A stretch of DNA of 28,326 nt from CAZCAC01 sp964496575 (GTDB lineage: Bacteria > Planctomycetota > UBA1135 > GCA-002686595): assembly GCA_964496575.1 (NCBI GenBank), contig CAZCAC010000114.1, positions 1 through 28,326 of the forward strand, in the 5' to 3' direction. The first letter of the stretch is position 1. Each line of letters opens with the position of its first letter. The notes under the pieces were generated by a model. The model made no database searches. It saw only the letters and a program-made list of their open reading frames with translations, and was not told the origin of the DNA. Shown piece after piece: positions 13,324 through 21,664 of this stretch. Both the position numbers and the translations under genes were made by a program.

Positions 13324-15984
13324 TCAGGCAAGTGACTTGGAGACTTTTTCGAAGACGTCCTTGGAGAGCTTCTCCGTGGCCAGGATGCGGTCGAGCTCGC
13401 CGCGCATCTTCTCCTGGCGAACCGGCCCGACGCGTCGCCAGCCGAGGAGCGGATCGACCAGGCGCGAGGCGATCTGCGGATTGAGCGCGTTCATCGCGAT
13501 CACCGCGTCCGCGAGGAAGCGGTAGCCGCGGCCGTCCTCGGCGTGGAAGACCGCCGGGTTCATCCGGCTGTACGAGACGATCAGGGCGCGGGCGCGGTTG
13601 GGGTTCTTGAGGGTGAAGTCCTGGTGCTTCATCAGCACCTCCACCCGCGCGGTGACGTCGGGGAGGTCCGCCATCGCCTGCACGCCGAACCACTTGTCGA
13701 GGACCAGGGGGTCGTGGTGCCAGCGCTCGTAGAAGTCGGCCAGCGCCTTCTCGCGCTCGGGGCCCTTGACGCTCGCCAGGGCCGAGAGCGCCGCGATCGA
13801 GTCGGTCATGTTGTTCGCCCCCTCGAACTGCTTCGAGCACAGCGCGGTCGTCTCCTCCCGTCCGAGGGTGGAGAGGTAGGCGAGGGCGAGGTTCTTCAAC
13901 GATCGCTTGCCGACCGCCTCCTGCTCGAACTCGTAAGGACCGTCGATCCGGTTCGCCTCGTAGGTCGCGAGCAGCTCCCCGTGGAGCGCCTCGGCGATCT
14001 GCTTCCGCGCCGCCTTGCGCACCTCGTGCACCGCGACCGGATCGGCGACCTCCATCCTCTCCGCGAGCCACGACTCGGCGGGCAAGCAGAGCGCCTGCGC
14101 CTTGAGCATTCGATCGAGGCCCTCCTCCTCCAGCGTCTGGGCGAAGGCGGCGATGAAGATCTCCGGAAGCGACCAGGCCTCGCCCCGCTGGTGGGCGGCG
14201 ATTCCCTCGAGCAGGAGCTCGGTGGCGTACTGCTGCCCCGCGTCCCAGCGCACGAAGGAGTCGACGTCGTTCGCCATCAGGAACGCGTACTCCTCCGCCG
14301 GGCGGTCGTGGTGGACGAGGACCGGCGCAGAGAAGCCGCGCAGGATCGAGGCGACCGGCTCGGCGGGCACGTCGGTGAAGACGAAACGCTGCTCGGCCTC
14401 CTTCAGCTCGAGCACGCGCGTGGTCTCGCCGCCGCCGCTCTCCCCCTCGACGTGGAGCGGGATCGATTCTCCCTGCGGATCGAGCAGCCCGACCGCCACC
14501 GGCATGTGGAAGGGTAGCTTCTCCTCCTGGCCGGGAGTGGGCGGGCACGACTGGCGCAGGGTCACGGTGTAGCGCTTCGTCGCGGCGTCGTGGGCGGTCT
14601 CGACCTCGAGCACCGGCGTCCCGCCCTGCTGGTACCAGCGTTCGAACTGGGTGAGGTCGGCGCCATTCGCGTCCGCCATCGCCGCGCGGAAGTCGTCGCA
14701 GGTCACCGCCGAGCCGTCGTGGCGCTCGAAGTAGAGGTCCATCCCCTTCCGGAACCCCTCGGCCCCGAGCAGGGTGTGGTACATCCGCACGACCTCGGCG
14801 CCCTTCTCGTACACCGTCGAGGTGTAGAAGTTGTTCATCTCGATGTACGACTCGGGGCGGATGGAGTGCGCCATCGGTCCCGCGTCCTCGGCGAACTGCA
14901 CGGCACGCAGCCCGGTGACGTCGTCGATGCGCTCGACGGCGTGCGAGTTCATGTCCCCCGAGAACATCTGGTCACGGAAGACGGTCAGTCCCTCCTTGAG
15001 GGTGAGCTGGAACCAGTCGCGGCAGGTGACCCGGTTGCCGGTCCAGTTGTGGAAGTACTCGTGCGCGACGACGCCTTCGATCCGGAGGTAGTTGTCGTCG
15101 GTCGCCGTCTCCGGCTTGGCCAGCACGCAGATGGAGTTGAAGATGTTCAACCCCTTGTTCTCCATCGCCCCCATGTTGAAGTCGTCGGTGGCGACGACCA
15201 TGAACTGGTCGAGGTCGTACTCCAGGCCGTAGACGTCCTCGTCCCACTTCATCGCCTTCTTGAGCGAGGCCATCGCGTGCTCGCACTTGTCGATGTTCTG
15301 AGGCTCGACGTAGAGCTCGAGCTTCACGTTCCGGCCGGAGCGCGTGGTGAAGCTGTCCGCGTGGCACTGGAGCTGTCCCGCAACGAGGGCGAAGAGGTAG
15401 CTCGGCTTCTTGAAGGGGTCCTCCCACTTCGCCCAGTGTCGGCCTCCCTCCAGCTCGCCGGAGCCGACCAGGTTGCCGTTGGAGAGCATCACCGGGTACT
15501 TGTCCTTGTCCCCCTCGATGTAGGTGGTGAACTTCGACATCACGTCGGGGCGATCGAGGTACCAGGTGATCTTCCGGAACCCTTCCGCCTCGCACTGGGT
15601 GCAGAAGTTGGCGCCCGTCTTGTACAGGCCCTCCAGCGCGGTGTTCCCCGCGGGGTCGATCTCCACCGTCGTCCGCAGCTCGAACGCGCCGGGCAGCTGG
15701 TGAACGGTCAGCGTCTCGGAGCCGACCTCGTACTCTCCCTCGCCGAGTGGAGTGCCGTCGAGCTCCACCCCGATCGGCTTCAGCTCCTCCCCGTGGAGGA
15801 CCAGCGGCGCGTCGCTCTCGGTCGAGTCCGGGTTGCGGCGCATCTTCAGCGTCGAGCGCACCACCGTCGCCGAGTCGTCGAGCTGAAACTCCAGATCGAT
15901 GCTGTCGATCAGGAAGGGCGTGGGGCGGTAGTCGCTGCGGTAGGTGATCCGGGGCTCGGACGCGGTCGAGGTCGTCGTGGTCAT
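13324..15984 (-). CDS. pepN: Aminopeptidase N, M1 family
   Basis: An 886-residue zinc aminopeptidase of the E. coli PepN type, of nearly the same length. It has the exopeptidase motif GAMEN (about 271-275), the zinc site HEYFHNWTGNRVTCRDW (HExxH near 307-311) and the downstream Glu in LTLKEGLTVFRDQ. A beta-sandwich N-terminal domain precedes the catalytic domain, and a helical C-terminal domain carries LKNPNRARALI. It removes N-terminal residues from peptides in late cytoplasmic protein turnover; no signal peptide is present. ATG 15984 gives MTTTTSTASEPRITYRSDY, suited to the family. No strong ribosome binding site is visible. It stands alone, 85 bp downstream of the FlhB-like gene. A broken copy of part of its 3' region lies 2.2 kb away. 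Confidence 0.96.
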   Translation of the reverse strand: MTTTTSTASEPRITYRSDYRPTPFLIDSIDLEFQLDDSATVVRSTLKMRRNPDSTESDAPLVLHGEELKPIGVELDGTPLGEGEYEVGSETLTVHQLPGAFELRTTVEIDPAGNTALEGLYKTGANFCTQCEAEGFRKITWYLDRPDVMSKFTTYIEGDKDKYPVMLSNGNLVGSGELEGGRHWAKWEDPFKKPSYLFALVAGQLQCHADSFTTRSGRNVKLELYVEPQNIDKCEHAMASLKKAMKWDEDVYGLEYDLDQFMVVATDDFNMGAMENKGLNIFNSICVLAKPETATDDNYLRIEGVVAHEYFHNWTGNRVTCRDWFQLTLKEGLTVFRDQMFSGDMNSHAVERIDDVTGLRAVQFAEDAGPMAHSIRPESYIEMNNFYTSTVYEKGAEVVRMYHTLLGAEGFRKGMDLYFERHDGSAVTCDDFRAAMADANGADLTQFERWYQQGGTPVLEVETAHDAATKRYTVTLRQSCPPTPGQEEKLPFHMPVAVGLLDPQGESIPLHVEGESGGGETTRVLELKEAEQRFVFTDVPAEPVASILRGFSAPVLVHHDRPAEEYAFLMANDVDSFVRWDAGQQYATELLLEGIAAHQRGEAWSLPEIFIAAFAQTLEEEGLDRMLKAQALCLPAESWLAERMEVADPVAVHEVRKAARKQIAEALHGELLATYEANRIDGPYEFEQEAVGKRSLKNLALAYLSTLGREETTALCSKQFEGANNMTDSIAALSALASVKGPEREKALADFYERWHHDPLVLDKWFGVQAMADLPDVTARVEVLMKHQDFTLKNPNRARALIVSYSRMNPAVFHAEDGRGYRFLADAVIAMNALNPQIASRLVDPLLGWRRVGPVRQEKMRGELDRILATEKLSKDVFEKVSKSLA

Positions 15985-16039
15985 CTGGCGGTCGGTGAAG
16001 GCCTGGGGGGCGGAGACGAGCCCGACAGGATACCGACCC

Positions 16040-16063
16040 GGAGCCGCGGCGACAGCCGGCTCC
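16040..16063 (-). terminator. Hairpin downstream of the FlhB-like gene
   Basis: GGAGCCG (16040-16046) pairs with CGGCTCC (16057-16063) across a 10-base loop, starting 6 bp after the FlhB-like stop and before the pepN start. It could end the fliK-like/flhB-like transcript, but no T-tract follows. Confidence 0.35.
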
Positions 16064-16069
16064 CGCGCT

Positions 16070-16369
16070 TCAGCGCAACGATTCGTTGACCCGGTAGAGA
16101 AAAGAGAGGAGCTCCGCCACCGCTTCGTACAGCTCGACCGGGATCTCCTCGCCCAGGTCGCAGCCGGCGAGCAGGGAGACCAGGTCCGGATCCTCCCGCA
16201 CCGGCACGCCGTGCTCCTCGGCCACCTTCATGATGTGCCTGGCCACCTCGCCCAGGCCGGACGCGACGACGGTCGGGGCGGGGGCCGCCTTCTCGTCGTA
16301 GCGCAGCGCCACGGCACGCGGGGCCTTTCCAGCGGAGGTCGGGGTCTTTTCGTCGGAGGTGGCCATCAT
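16070..16369 (-). CDS. FlhB C-terminal-domain-like protein (EscU/YscU family)
   Basis: A 99-residue protein resembling only the cytoplasmic tail of flagellar export protein FlhB. RAVALRYDEK, PTVVASGLGEVARHIMKVAEEHGVPVREDPDL and EIPVELYEAVAELLSFLYRV follow the FlhB tail in order. The membrane part is absent and the NPTH autocleavage motif is not present (APRAVAL stands in its place). Such free-standing proteins (FlhX, Bacillus YlqH) occur beside a FliK-like gene and can stand in for the FlhB tail in export switching. Its ATG overlaps the stop of the FliK-like gene (ATGATG, stop at 16368-16366), so the pair is coupled. A second in-frame ATG (16366) is equally possible. No other flagellar gene is in the window. 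Confidence 0.85.
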   Translation of the reverse strand: MMATSDEKTPTSAGKAPRAVALRYDEKAAPAPTVVASGLGEVARHIMKVAEEHGVPVREDPDLVSLLAGCDLGEEIPVELYEAVAELLSFLYRVNESLR

Positions 16370-17814
16370 CCCGAGAGGTCCATCAGGTGGTGCTCGCGCA
16401 ACCAGCGGATGTTCTGGTGGTGCGAATCGACCTCGACGTCCTCGGAGGTCCCGACGGTCACCGCCACGCGGACCACGCGGTCGCCGCTGGCGAGGTGCCC
16501 GGTCAGGTCGTCGAGCCGGGAGCGGATCTCCGTCGCCACGTCCTCGGTGGTGACCACCAGGCGCAGCGCGACGAGGTCGGCGCGGACCCCGATCTCCGCG
16601 CGCAGCGGACCCAGCGCGGTGAAGTCGACGGTCATGGTCAGCCGCTGCAGGCCGTCGCCGTTCCCCGTACCGTCCCCGTCCCCGCCGGAGTCGCGGTAGA
16701 AGAAGTGCGCCGTCGCCCAGCGCTCGCCGTCGGGGACCGGCAGCGAGAGGTGCCACCCCTCCTGGAACTCCTTGCGGGCGAGGTTCAGGAGCTGCTCCGA
16801 CTCGATCCCCGCCAGCGCGCGCGCGATCGCGTCGCGAACGGGTCCCGACTCGCCGCCCTCGAGGGCGGCGAGCAGCTGCGCCTTCAGGTTGCCGGTGAGC
16901 GCGAGGTGCGTCCGGGCGTCGGCGAGCGCGGCCAGCACGCGCGAGCCGAGCGCGGTCGGCTGCCCGTCGCCGAGCAGCCGGCCCAGCGCCCGGGGCAGGC
17001 CGGCCTCGAGCGCGGCGCGGCGCGGGCCGTCCGGCAGCGACTCGAGGGCCGCGGCGAGGGCGCGACCCAGCGCCCGGAGCAAGGCACCGGGGCTCGCGGC
17101 CCCCGACCCGGTCTGGGGCAGGGCGGCGAAACCCTCGAACGCCAGCTTCAGCGAGTCGGCGAGGCGGGCCAGCTCCCCGGCGGAGAAGGGCGCGCCGGCC
17201 GAAGCCGCGAATCCCTTCAGCTCGCCGATGAGCGCGGCGATCAGCCCGGGGGAGAGCTCCTGTGCACCCTTGAATCCGCCGCCCTGGAGGATCGCCCCGA
17301 GCAGTCGGGCTTCGTACTTGAAGCCCGCGCGGGAGAGCAGGAGCTGCAGCTCCTCGCTGGTCGAGCCGGGGCGGTAGACGTGCTCGCCGACGTTCTTGAT
17401 CAGCTGGGTGAGAGAGCGGTCAGCGTCGCCGAGGCGGTCGATCGCCGAGCGCAGCGAGCGGGCGAGGTCCTGCAGCAGCTCTCCGACCGGCTTGTCCTCG
17501 CCGACCACGTTGCGCAGCGCGAGCAGCAGCGGGGACACGGAGCCGCGACGCCCGCCGAGCACCCGCAGCACGGTCCCCTCCTCGGTCTGCTCGACGCGGG
17601 CGAGGAAGCGGTCCCCCGGCTGCAGCTCCACCTGCGACTCCGCCGGGACCCGGTGGCGTCCGACCCCGACCAGGAGGCTCTTCCCGTCGAGACCCTGCAG
17701 CACCTCTCCGGCGATCACCCGCCCTTCGCGGAGCACCGCCGAGAGGTCGCCGGAGAGGGCGAGCACCGGTCGCACCGTCTGGGAGACGCCGGCCTGGTTC
17801 GCAATCGGTTCCAT
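16366..17814 (-). CDS. FliK-like flagellar hook-length control family protein
   Basis: A 482-residue Ala/Leu/Gly-rich protein. The N-terminal half looks like a low-complexity helical export region. Residues about 350-480 resemble the FliK C-terminal domain, with WHLSLPVPDGERWATAHFFYRD, RLTMTVDFTALGPLRAEIGVRADLVALRLVV and repeated beta strands. FliK measures hook length and switches export specificity by touching the FlhB tail, and a FlhB-tail homologue is encoded directly downstream with overlapping codons. This is the arrangement of Bacillus ylqG-ylqH. The ATG at 17814 lacks a good Shine-Dalgarno on its strand. Since no hook, rod or motor genes are nearby, the pair may act with flagella encoded elsewhere or serve another export role. 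Confidence 0.75.
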   Translation of the reverse strand: MEPIANQAGVSQTVRPVLALSGDLSAVLREGRVIAGEVLQGLDGKSLLVGVGRHRVPAESQVELQPGDRFLARVEQTEEGTVLRVLGGRRGSVSPLLLALRNVVGEDKPVGELLQDLARSLRSAIDRLGDADRSLTQLIKNVGEHVYRPGSTSEELQLLLSRAGFKYEARLLGAILQGGGFKGAQELSPGLIAALIGELKGFAASAGAPFSAGELARLADSLKLAFEGFAALPQTGSGAASPGALLRALGRALAAALESLPDGPRRAALEAGLPRALGRLLGDGQPTALGSRVLAALADARTHLALTGNLKAQLLAALEGGESGPVRDAIARALAGIESEQLLNLARKEFQEGWHLSLPVPDGERWATAHFFYRDSGGDGDGTGNGDGLQRLTMTVDFTALGPLRAEIGVRADLVALRLVVTTEDVATEIRSRLDDLTGHLASGDRVVRVAVTVGTSEDVEVDSHHQNIRWLREHHLMDLSG

Positions 17815-17986
17815 CGTGTAAGGAGGTGCCTGAAAGTGGCAGCGGCGGACCCCGGTGCGGGCCCGGGGAGGCCCCGGCGGCCCCCCCCTCCGAGGGGAGA
17901 AGGCGTCGGATGGTCCGGGGAAAGACCATCGGGAGGCCGGAGCCGAGGTCCGCGTCGCTGCGTGCTATCGTTATCGGAGCATCCCC

Positions 17987-18004
17987 GAGCCGCATGAGCG
18001 GCTC
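17987..18004. other. Hairpin in the leader of the sulfatase-like gene
   Basis: GAGCCGC-ATGA-GCGGCTC is a perfect 7-bp stem with a tetraloop, 42 bp upstream of the sulfatase-like start in the 231-bp region divergent from fliK. It may be a leader structure; the rest of that region shows no clear promoter pair. Confidence 0.4.
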
Positions 18005-18045
18005 CGGCTCCATCCCCGCCCGACCGCCACCGAATCCCCCTGCCG

Positions 18046-19689
18046 ATGCCCAGAACGCCGTTCTCCCCGCCGCGAAATCGCCTCCGCCGCTCTCTCGCGG
18101 GAGCTCTCGCGCTCTCGCTCGCCCTCGGCGGAGGCGCTTGTGGCGGGGACGGGGAGGCGGACAGCCCCCCCAACGTGCTCCTCATCAGCATCGACACGCT
18201 CCGGGCGGACCACCTCTCCTGTTACGGCTACGACCGCGAGACGACCCCGCGCATCGACGCCATCGCCCGGGAGGGGGTCCTCTTCGAGCGCACCTTCGCG
18301 ACCACCTCGTGGACCCTGCCGAGCCACCTCTCGCTGCTGACCGGCCTCACCATCAGCGCCCACGGCGTCTGCGACGACCGGCTGTGGGCCCGGACCGACG
18401 AGGAGGGCGAGGCGGTGCCGGTGATCATGGCCGGGACTTTCCTGCCCGAGCGCCTGGCGGAGGCGGGGTTCCGGACCGGGGGTTTCTACACCTGGAAGTT
18501 CCTCGAGCCGCGCTTCGGCTTCGGCCCGGGATTCGAGGTCTACGAGCGGCTCGGTCATACGTTCTACTCCTTCCCGCCGGTCGCGAAACGCTTCGAGGAG
18601 ATCCAGGCGGCGGCCGATGTCGAGGGGCTCAAGGCGCTGCGCAAGGAGTACCCCGAGCTCTTCGACGTGACCCGACCCAGCTCGCCGGAGACGATCGATC
18701 GTGCGCTGGAGTGGATCGACGGGGTGCGGGGCGAGACCCCCGAAGCGCCGTTCTTCTGCTTCGTTCACCTGTTCGACGCGCACGACCCCTACACGCCGCC
18801 GCCGCCCTTCGACACCCGGTTCGACCCCGACTACCGGGGATCGGTCGACGGAGAGGGGATCGTCGCGCCCGACTCGGCGATGCGCGCGGACATGGATCCG
18901 CGCGACCTCGAGCACGTCATCGCGCTGTACGACGGCGAGATCGCGTGGATCGACAGCGAGGTGGGCCGGCTGCTCGACGCGCTCGAGGAGCGCGGCGCCC
19001 TCGAGAACACGATCGTCATGATCACCTCCGACCACGGCGAGGAGTTCTTCGAGCACGGCGAGAAGACCCACCGGCACGCGCTGTGGGTCGAGAGCGTGCA
19101 CGTGCCCTGGATCGTGAGCTGGCCGGGAAGGGTGGAGCGCGGCCTGCGGGTGCCGACCGCCAGCGGGATCATCGACATCGCGCCGACGCTGTACGGTCTC
19201 CTGGGACTCTCCGTGCCGGAGGGGACCAGCGGCGCCGACCTGTCGCGAGTGGTCCGTGAGGGGGGCGCAGACGAGGAGCGGACCTACCTGTCGGAGCTGC
19301 TGCTCTTCGATTCGGGCGCGGTGCCGCTGCGCCGGATGAGTCTCCTGCACGGGAGCGAGCACACGCTGTTCGAGGCGAAGGGAATAGCGGCGTGGCAGGC
19401 GCGCCTCTTCGACCTCGACGAGGATCCCCGGGAGGCCGGCGCCGGGACGAGCCGTGACGCGGCCGGCCTGGAGGCGACCCTGGAGGGGGTGCGCGAGGCC
19501 CAGCGCCGCGCGCAGGCGGCCTCGCTCAGGCGACCCGCCGGCGAGGGGGGACCGCTCAGCGCCTCCGAGCTCGCCGAGCTCGCCGCGACCGGCTACGCGG
19601 GGAGTGGCGAGGTGTCGGGAGGGAGCGGCGGCGCCTCGCACCGGGGACGGCTGTGCCTCGACGGCTGCTGCTGGCCCGACGAGGAGTAG
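18046..19689 (+). CDS. Sulfatase-superfamily lipoprotein with Thr nucleophile
   Basis: The 547-residue enzyme belongs to the alkaline phosphatase/sulfatase superfamily. A basic start and hydrophobic segment end in a lipobox (LALGGGAC, C32), so it is probably lipid-anchored. Metal ligands are visible as D50 in LLISIDTLRADHL and D329-H330 in TSDHGEEFFEHGEKTHRH. The nucleophile region reads SWTLPSHLSLLTG: T90 replaces the Cys/Ser that true sulfatases convert to formylglycine, and His replaces the Arg of CxPSR. It therefore more likely hydrolyses or transfers phosphate or phosphonate esters, or acts as a Thr-dependent sulfatase relative. The C terminus is a Gly/Ser-rich tail with CLDGCC. The start lacks a clear ribosome binding site. 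It is convergent with the glycosyltransferase; a surface-glycan role is inference. Confidence 0.85.
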   Translation: MPRTPFSPPRNRLRRSLAGALALSLALGGGACGGDGEADSPPNVLLISIDTLRADHLSCYGYDRETTPRIDAIAREGVLFERTFATTSWTLPSHLSLLTGLTISAHGVCDDRLWARTDEEGEAVPVIMAGTFLPERLAEAGFRTGGFYTWKFLEPRFGFGPGFEVYERLGHTFYSFPPVAKRFEEIQAAADVEGLKALRKEYPELFDVTRPSSPETIDRALEWIDGVRGETPEAPFFCFVHLFDAHDPYTPPPPFDTRFDPDYRGSVDGEGIVAPDSAMRADMDPRDLEHVIALYDGEIAWIDSEVGRLLDALEERGALENTIVMITSDHGEEFFEHGEKTHRHALWVESVHVPWIVSWPGRVERGLRVPTASGIIDIAPTLYGLLGLSVPEGTSGADLSRVVREGGADEERTYLSELLLFDSGAVPLRRMSLLHGSEHTLFEAKGIAAWQARLFDLDEDPREAGAGTSRDAAGLEATLEGVREAQRRAQAASLRRPAGEGGPLSASELAELAATGYAGSGEVSGGSGGASHRGRLCLDGCCWPDEE

Positions 19690-19703
19690 CCGACGGCGTC
19701 GGG
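19675..19703. terminator. Hairpin between convergent sulfatase and glycosyltransferase genes
   Basis: CCCGACG (19675-19681) pairs with CGTCGGG (19697-19703) across a 15-base loop that includes the sulfatase stop. The two genes' stops are only about 20 bp apart, so this could end both transcripts. No T-tract is visible. Confidence 0.3.
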
Positions 19704-19707
19704 CGGA

Positions 19708-20793
19708 TCAGCGCGCCGCGCCGCAGCGGGCGAGCGCCTCGAGACTCGCCGGGTGGTCGGGGTGGTGCTCGAGCGCTCGTCGGTACCAGTCGCGCGCGAC
19801 GTCGAGGTGCTGGAGCACCTCGTGCATCACGCCGAGATTGAACGCGGGTGCCCAGGTCGAGCAGGAGCGGGTCGTCTCGCCGCCCTCGGGGGTCACGCCC
19901 TCCAGCTCGAGGCAGGCGAGGAACCCCGCCTCCGCCTCGGCGAGGCGGCCGGCGTCGAGCTCGAGCAGCGCGATGAGGAAGCGGGTGTCGGCGCGCCGGT
20001 GGAAGCGTCGCTCGACCCGGCCGAGGAGAGTGCGCGCCTCGGCGGAGCGCCCCAGCGAGCGCAGGGCGTAGCCCGCGGTCTCGTAGAGCAGACCGAGGTA
20101 GGGGGTGTCGCCCGCGCCGAGCAGCTCGATCGCCCGGGCACAGGCGTCGAGCGCCCGCTGGTGCTCCTCGGCGACGAAGGCGGTCCGACCGAGGTGGTAC
20201 CAGAGGTAGGGATCGGCGGGGTCCTCCTCGACGGCGAGGGTGAGCAGCCGCCGGTTGCGCTGGAGCTTCGAGCGGGCCGCGATCGTCTCCGCGCGGTAGC
20301 CGTGGTGGAGGATCTTCGCCCCCGTGTCGAGGCGCTCGAGCTCCCGGGCGTCGGCGGCGAGTTGCTCGTGCACCTTGCCGCGGAAGGTGAGCCCCATCCC
20401 GAGGGGGAAGAAGCGGGAGAGGTCGATCTCGCTCCCGGCCCCCTCGGCGTCCAGGTTGGCGAGGCGCAGGCGTCCGATGGCCCGGGGGTGGGCGAGGGCG
20501 AACCCCTCGAGGGCAGCGCGCGCGCCGGGCGTGACCAGCTCCTCGTCGGCGTCGAGGATCAGCGCCCAGTCCCCGGTGGCGAGCCCCAGCGAGGCGTTGC
20601 GCGCGGCGGCGAAGTCGTCCCCCCACGGCAGCTCCCCCACCGTCGCGCCGTGGCGGCGGGCGACCGCGATGGTGTCGTCGGTCGAGCCGGTGTCGAGGAC
20701 GCAGAGCTCGTCGGCCACCCCGCGCACCGATTCGAGGCAGCGATCGAGGTTCTCCGCCTCGTCGCGGCAGATCGTGATCAGGCTGATGCGCAT
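19708..20793 (-). CDS. Family 2 glycosyltransferase with TPR tail
   Basis: A 361-residue glycosyltransferase. The GT-A start ISLITICRDEAENLDRCLES and LDTGSTDDT binds the nucleotide-sugar, and the metal-binding DXD is D81-A-D83 in LILDADEEL. An acidic RGKVHEQLA segment near 145 is typical of WaaE/SunS-like relatives. From about residue 185 to the end the protein consists of TPR-like helical repeats (PYLWYHLGRTAFVAEEHQ, FNLGVMHEVLQHLDVARDW). It probably transfers sugar from a nucleotide-sugar to lipid, glycan or protein in the cytoplasm, with the TPRs binding the acceptor. ATG 20793 was chosen over GTG 20799. It lies downstream of the sigma-factor operon on the same strand but is separated by a strong hairpin. 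Confidence 0.9.
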   Translation of the reverse strand: MRISLITICRDEAENLDRCLESVRGVADELCVLDTGSTDDTIAVARRHGATVGELPWGDDFAAARNASLGLATGDWALILDADEELVTPGARAALEGFALAHPRAIGRLRLANLDAEGAGSEIDLSRFFPLGMGLTFRGKVHEQLAADARELERLDTGAKILHHGYRAETIAARSKLQRNRRLLTLAVEEDPADPYLWYHLGRTAFVAEEHQRALDACARAIELLGAGDTPYLGLLYETAGYALRSLGRSAEARTLLGRVERRFHRRADTRFLIALLELDAGRLAEAEAGFLACLELEGVTPEGGETTRSCSTWAPAFNLGVMHEVLQHLDVARDWYRRALEHHPDHPASLEALARCGAAR

Positions 20794-20834
20794 CTCCACG
20801 CTTCGATCGGCACCCGGGGACGCTCCGGTGAACC

Positions 20835-20850
20835 GGGGGGCCGGCCCCCC
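20835..20850. other. 16-bp GC-only palindrome upstream of the glycosyltransferase
   Basis: Six G, CCGG, then six C form a perfect 16-bp palindrome 42 bp upstream of the glycosyltransferase start. It could be a cruciform or an operator; the run may also be error-prone in sequencing. The flanking CCGGTGAACCGG is also symmetric. Confidence 0.4.
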
Positions 20851-20887
20851 TCCCCCGGGGACCGGATCCGGGAATCGATCAAAGAGA

Positions 20888-20921
20888 GGATCCCGTCTCC
20901 ACGGTCGTGGAGGCGGGATCC
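20888..20921 (-). terminator. Strong terminator-like hairpin after the sigma-factor operon
   Basis: GGATCCCG-T-CTCCAC (20888-20902) pairs with GTGGAG-G-CGGGATCC (20907-20921): a 15-bp stem with one G-T pair and a GGTC loop. On the minus strand it follows the membrane-protein stop (20999) by about 78 bp, and the sequence after it reads TCTCTTTGATCG, a weak T-tract. It should stop the sigma operon before the glycosyltransferase. Confidence 0.7.
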
Positions 20922-20998
20922 ATGGCCCAGGCCGAGAGAGCGGGATCGCTCAGGATCCCTTTCCCCCCCTTGTTTCCTTGGACGGGCTCGAGAGGCGC

Positions 20999-21661
20999 CT
21001 AGCCCTGTACCTCCCGCTGATGGATCTCCACCAGGCCGGGGAAGGTCCCGACGCTGATCAGGTTCCGGTCGCCGTGGACGTTGGCGCTGAAGAAGTAGAC
21101 CTCGTTCAGGAGCCCGGCGTCCTGCAGGGCAGCGAAGGGCACGGGGAAGGCGGATTCGGACGGCATCGTCGTTCTTTGCACGATGCGGTCCCCCAGCACG
21201 ATCGCGGCGTGCGCGTCGCCGAGGGTCGAGCCGACCATCAGGCCGGCGGTGATCCCGGGCTGCTGGAAGATCGAGGCGTCGAGGACGAGGTTCACCTCGC
21301 CGCAGAGGATGACCCGTACCTGATCCAGCGCGCCGTTGCGGTCGTGCAGACGCTCCCAGTACCGGTCGCCTTCGACGTCGACGATCGCATCCATGAGCTG
21401 GGCCTTGCTGGCCCCTTGCAGGTAGAAGGAGGGCCGGTTGGCCAGCACCGTCTTCCCGAAACCGAAGTCCTCGGGGACCCACTTGGTCGACGGCAGGGAA
21501 CCGCTACCTTCGTCGTCTTCCGACCACCGGGACATGCCGTCCCCCACGCCGGTGCTTCCGACCAGCGGGAGGAGGATCAAGCCGATGAGCAGGGCTCCTG
21601 CCATGGCACCGATCCCCCCGATCAGCCCCTCGCCCTTTTCTTTGTCGTTCCAGAGTTTCAT
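20999..21661 (-). CDS. Single-pass membrane protein of the sigma-factor operon
   Basis: A 220-residue protein of no family I can name. Residues 1-10 are charged (MKLWNDKEKG), residues about 12-37 form one membrane helix (LIGGIGAMAGALLIGLILLPLVG), and the remainder is a soluble alpha/beta domain with strands such as QVRVILCGEVNLVLDAS and NEVYFFSANVHGDRNLISVG, probably extracytoplasmic. The ATG at 21661 has GAGGAG ten bases upstream, inside the end of the anti-sigma gene, and only 3 bp separate the two. It is the third and last gene of the sigma operon and might be the operon's sensor or target. Inference only. Confidence 0.75.
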   Translation of the reverse strand: MKLWNDKEKGEGLIGGIGAMAGALLIGLILLPLVGSTGVGDGMSRWSEDDEGSGSLPSTKWVPEDFGFGKTVLANRPSFYLQGASKAQLMDAIVDVEGDRYWERLHDRNGALDQVRVILCGEVNLVLDASIFQQPGITAGLMVGSTLGDAHAAIVLGDRIVQRTTMPSESAFPVPFAALQDAGLLNEVYFFSANVHGDRNLISVGTFPGLVEIHQREVQG

Positions 21662-21664
21662 CGT

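Noticed and set aside
17819..17997. AAGGAGG on the plus strand followed by a GTG and about 54 codons
   Set aside because: A good Shine-Dalgarno by sequence, but the product is a Pro/Arg/Gly-rich string without motifs ending before the sulfatase start; probably chance.
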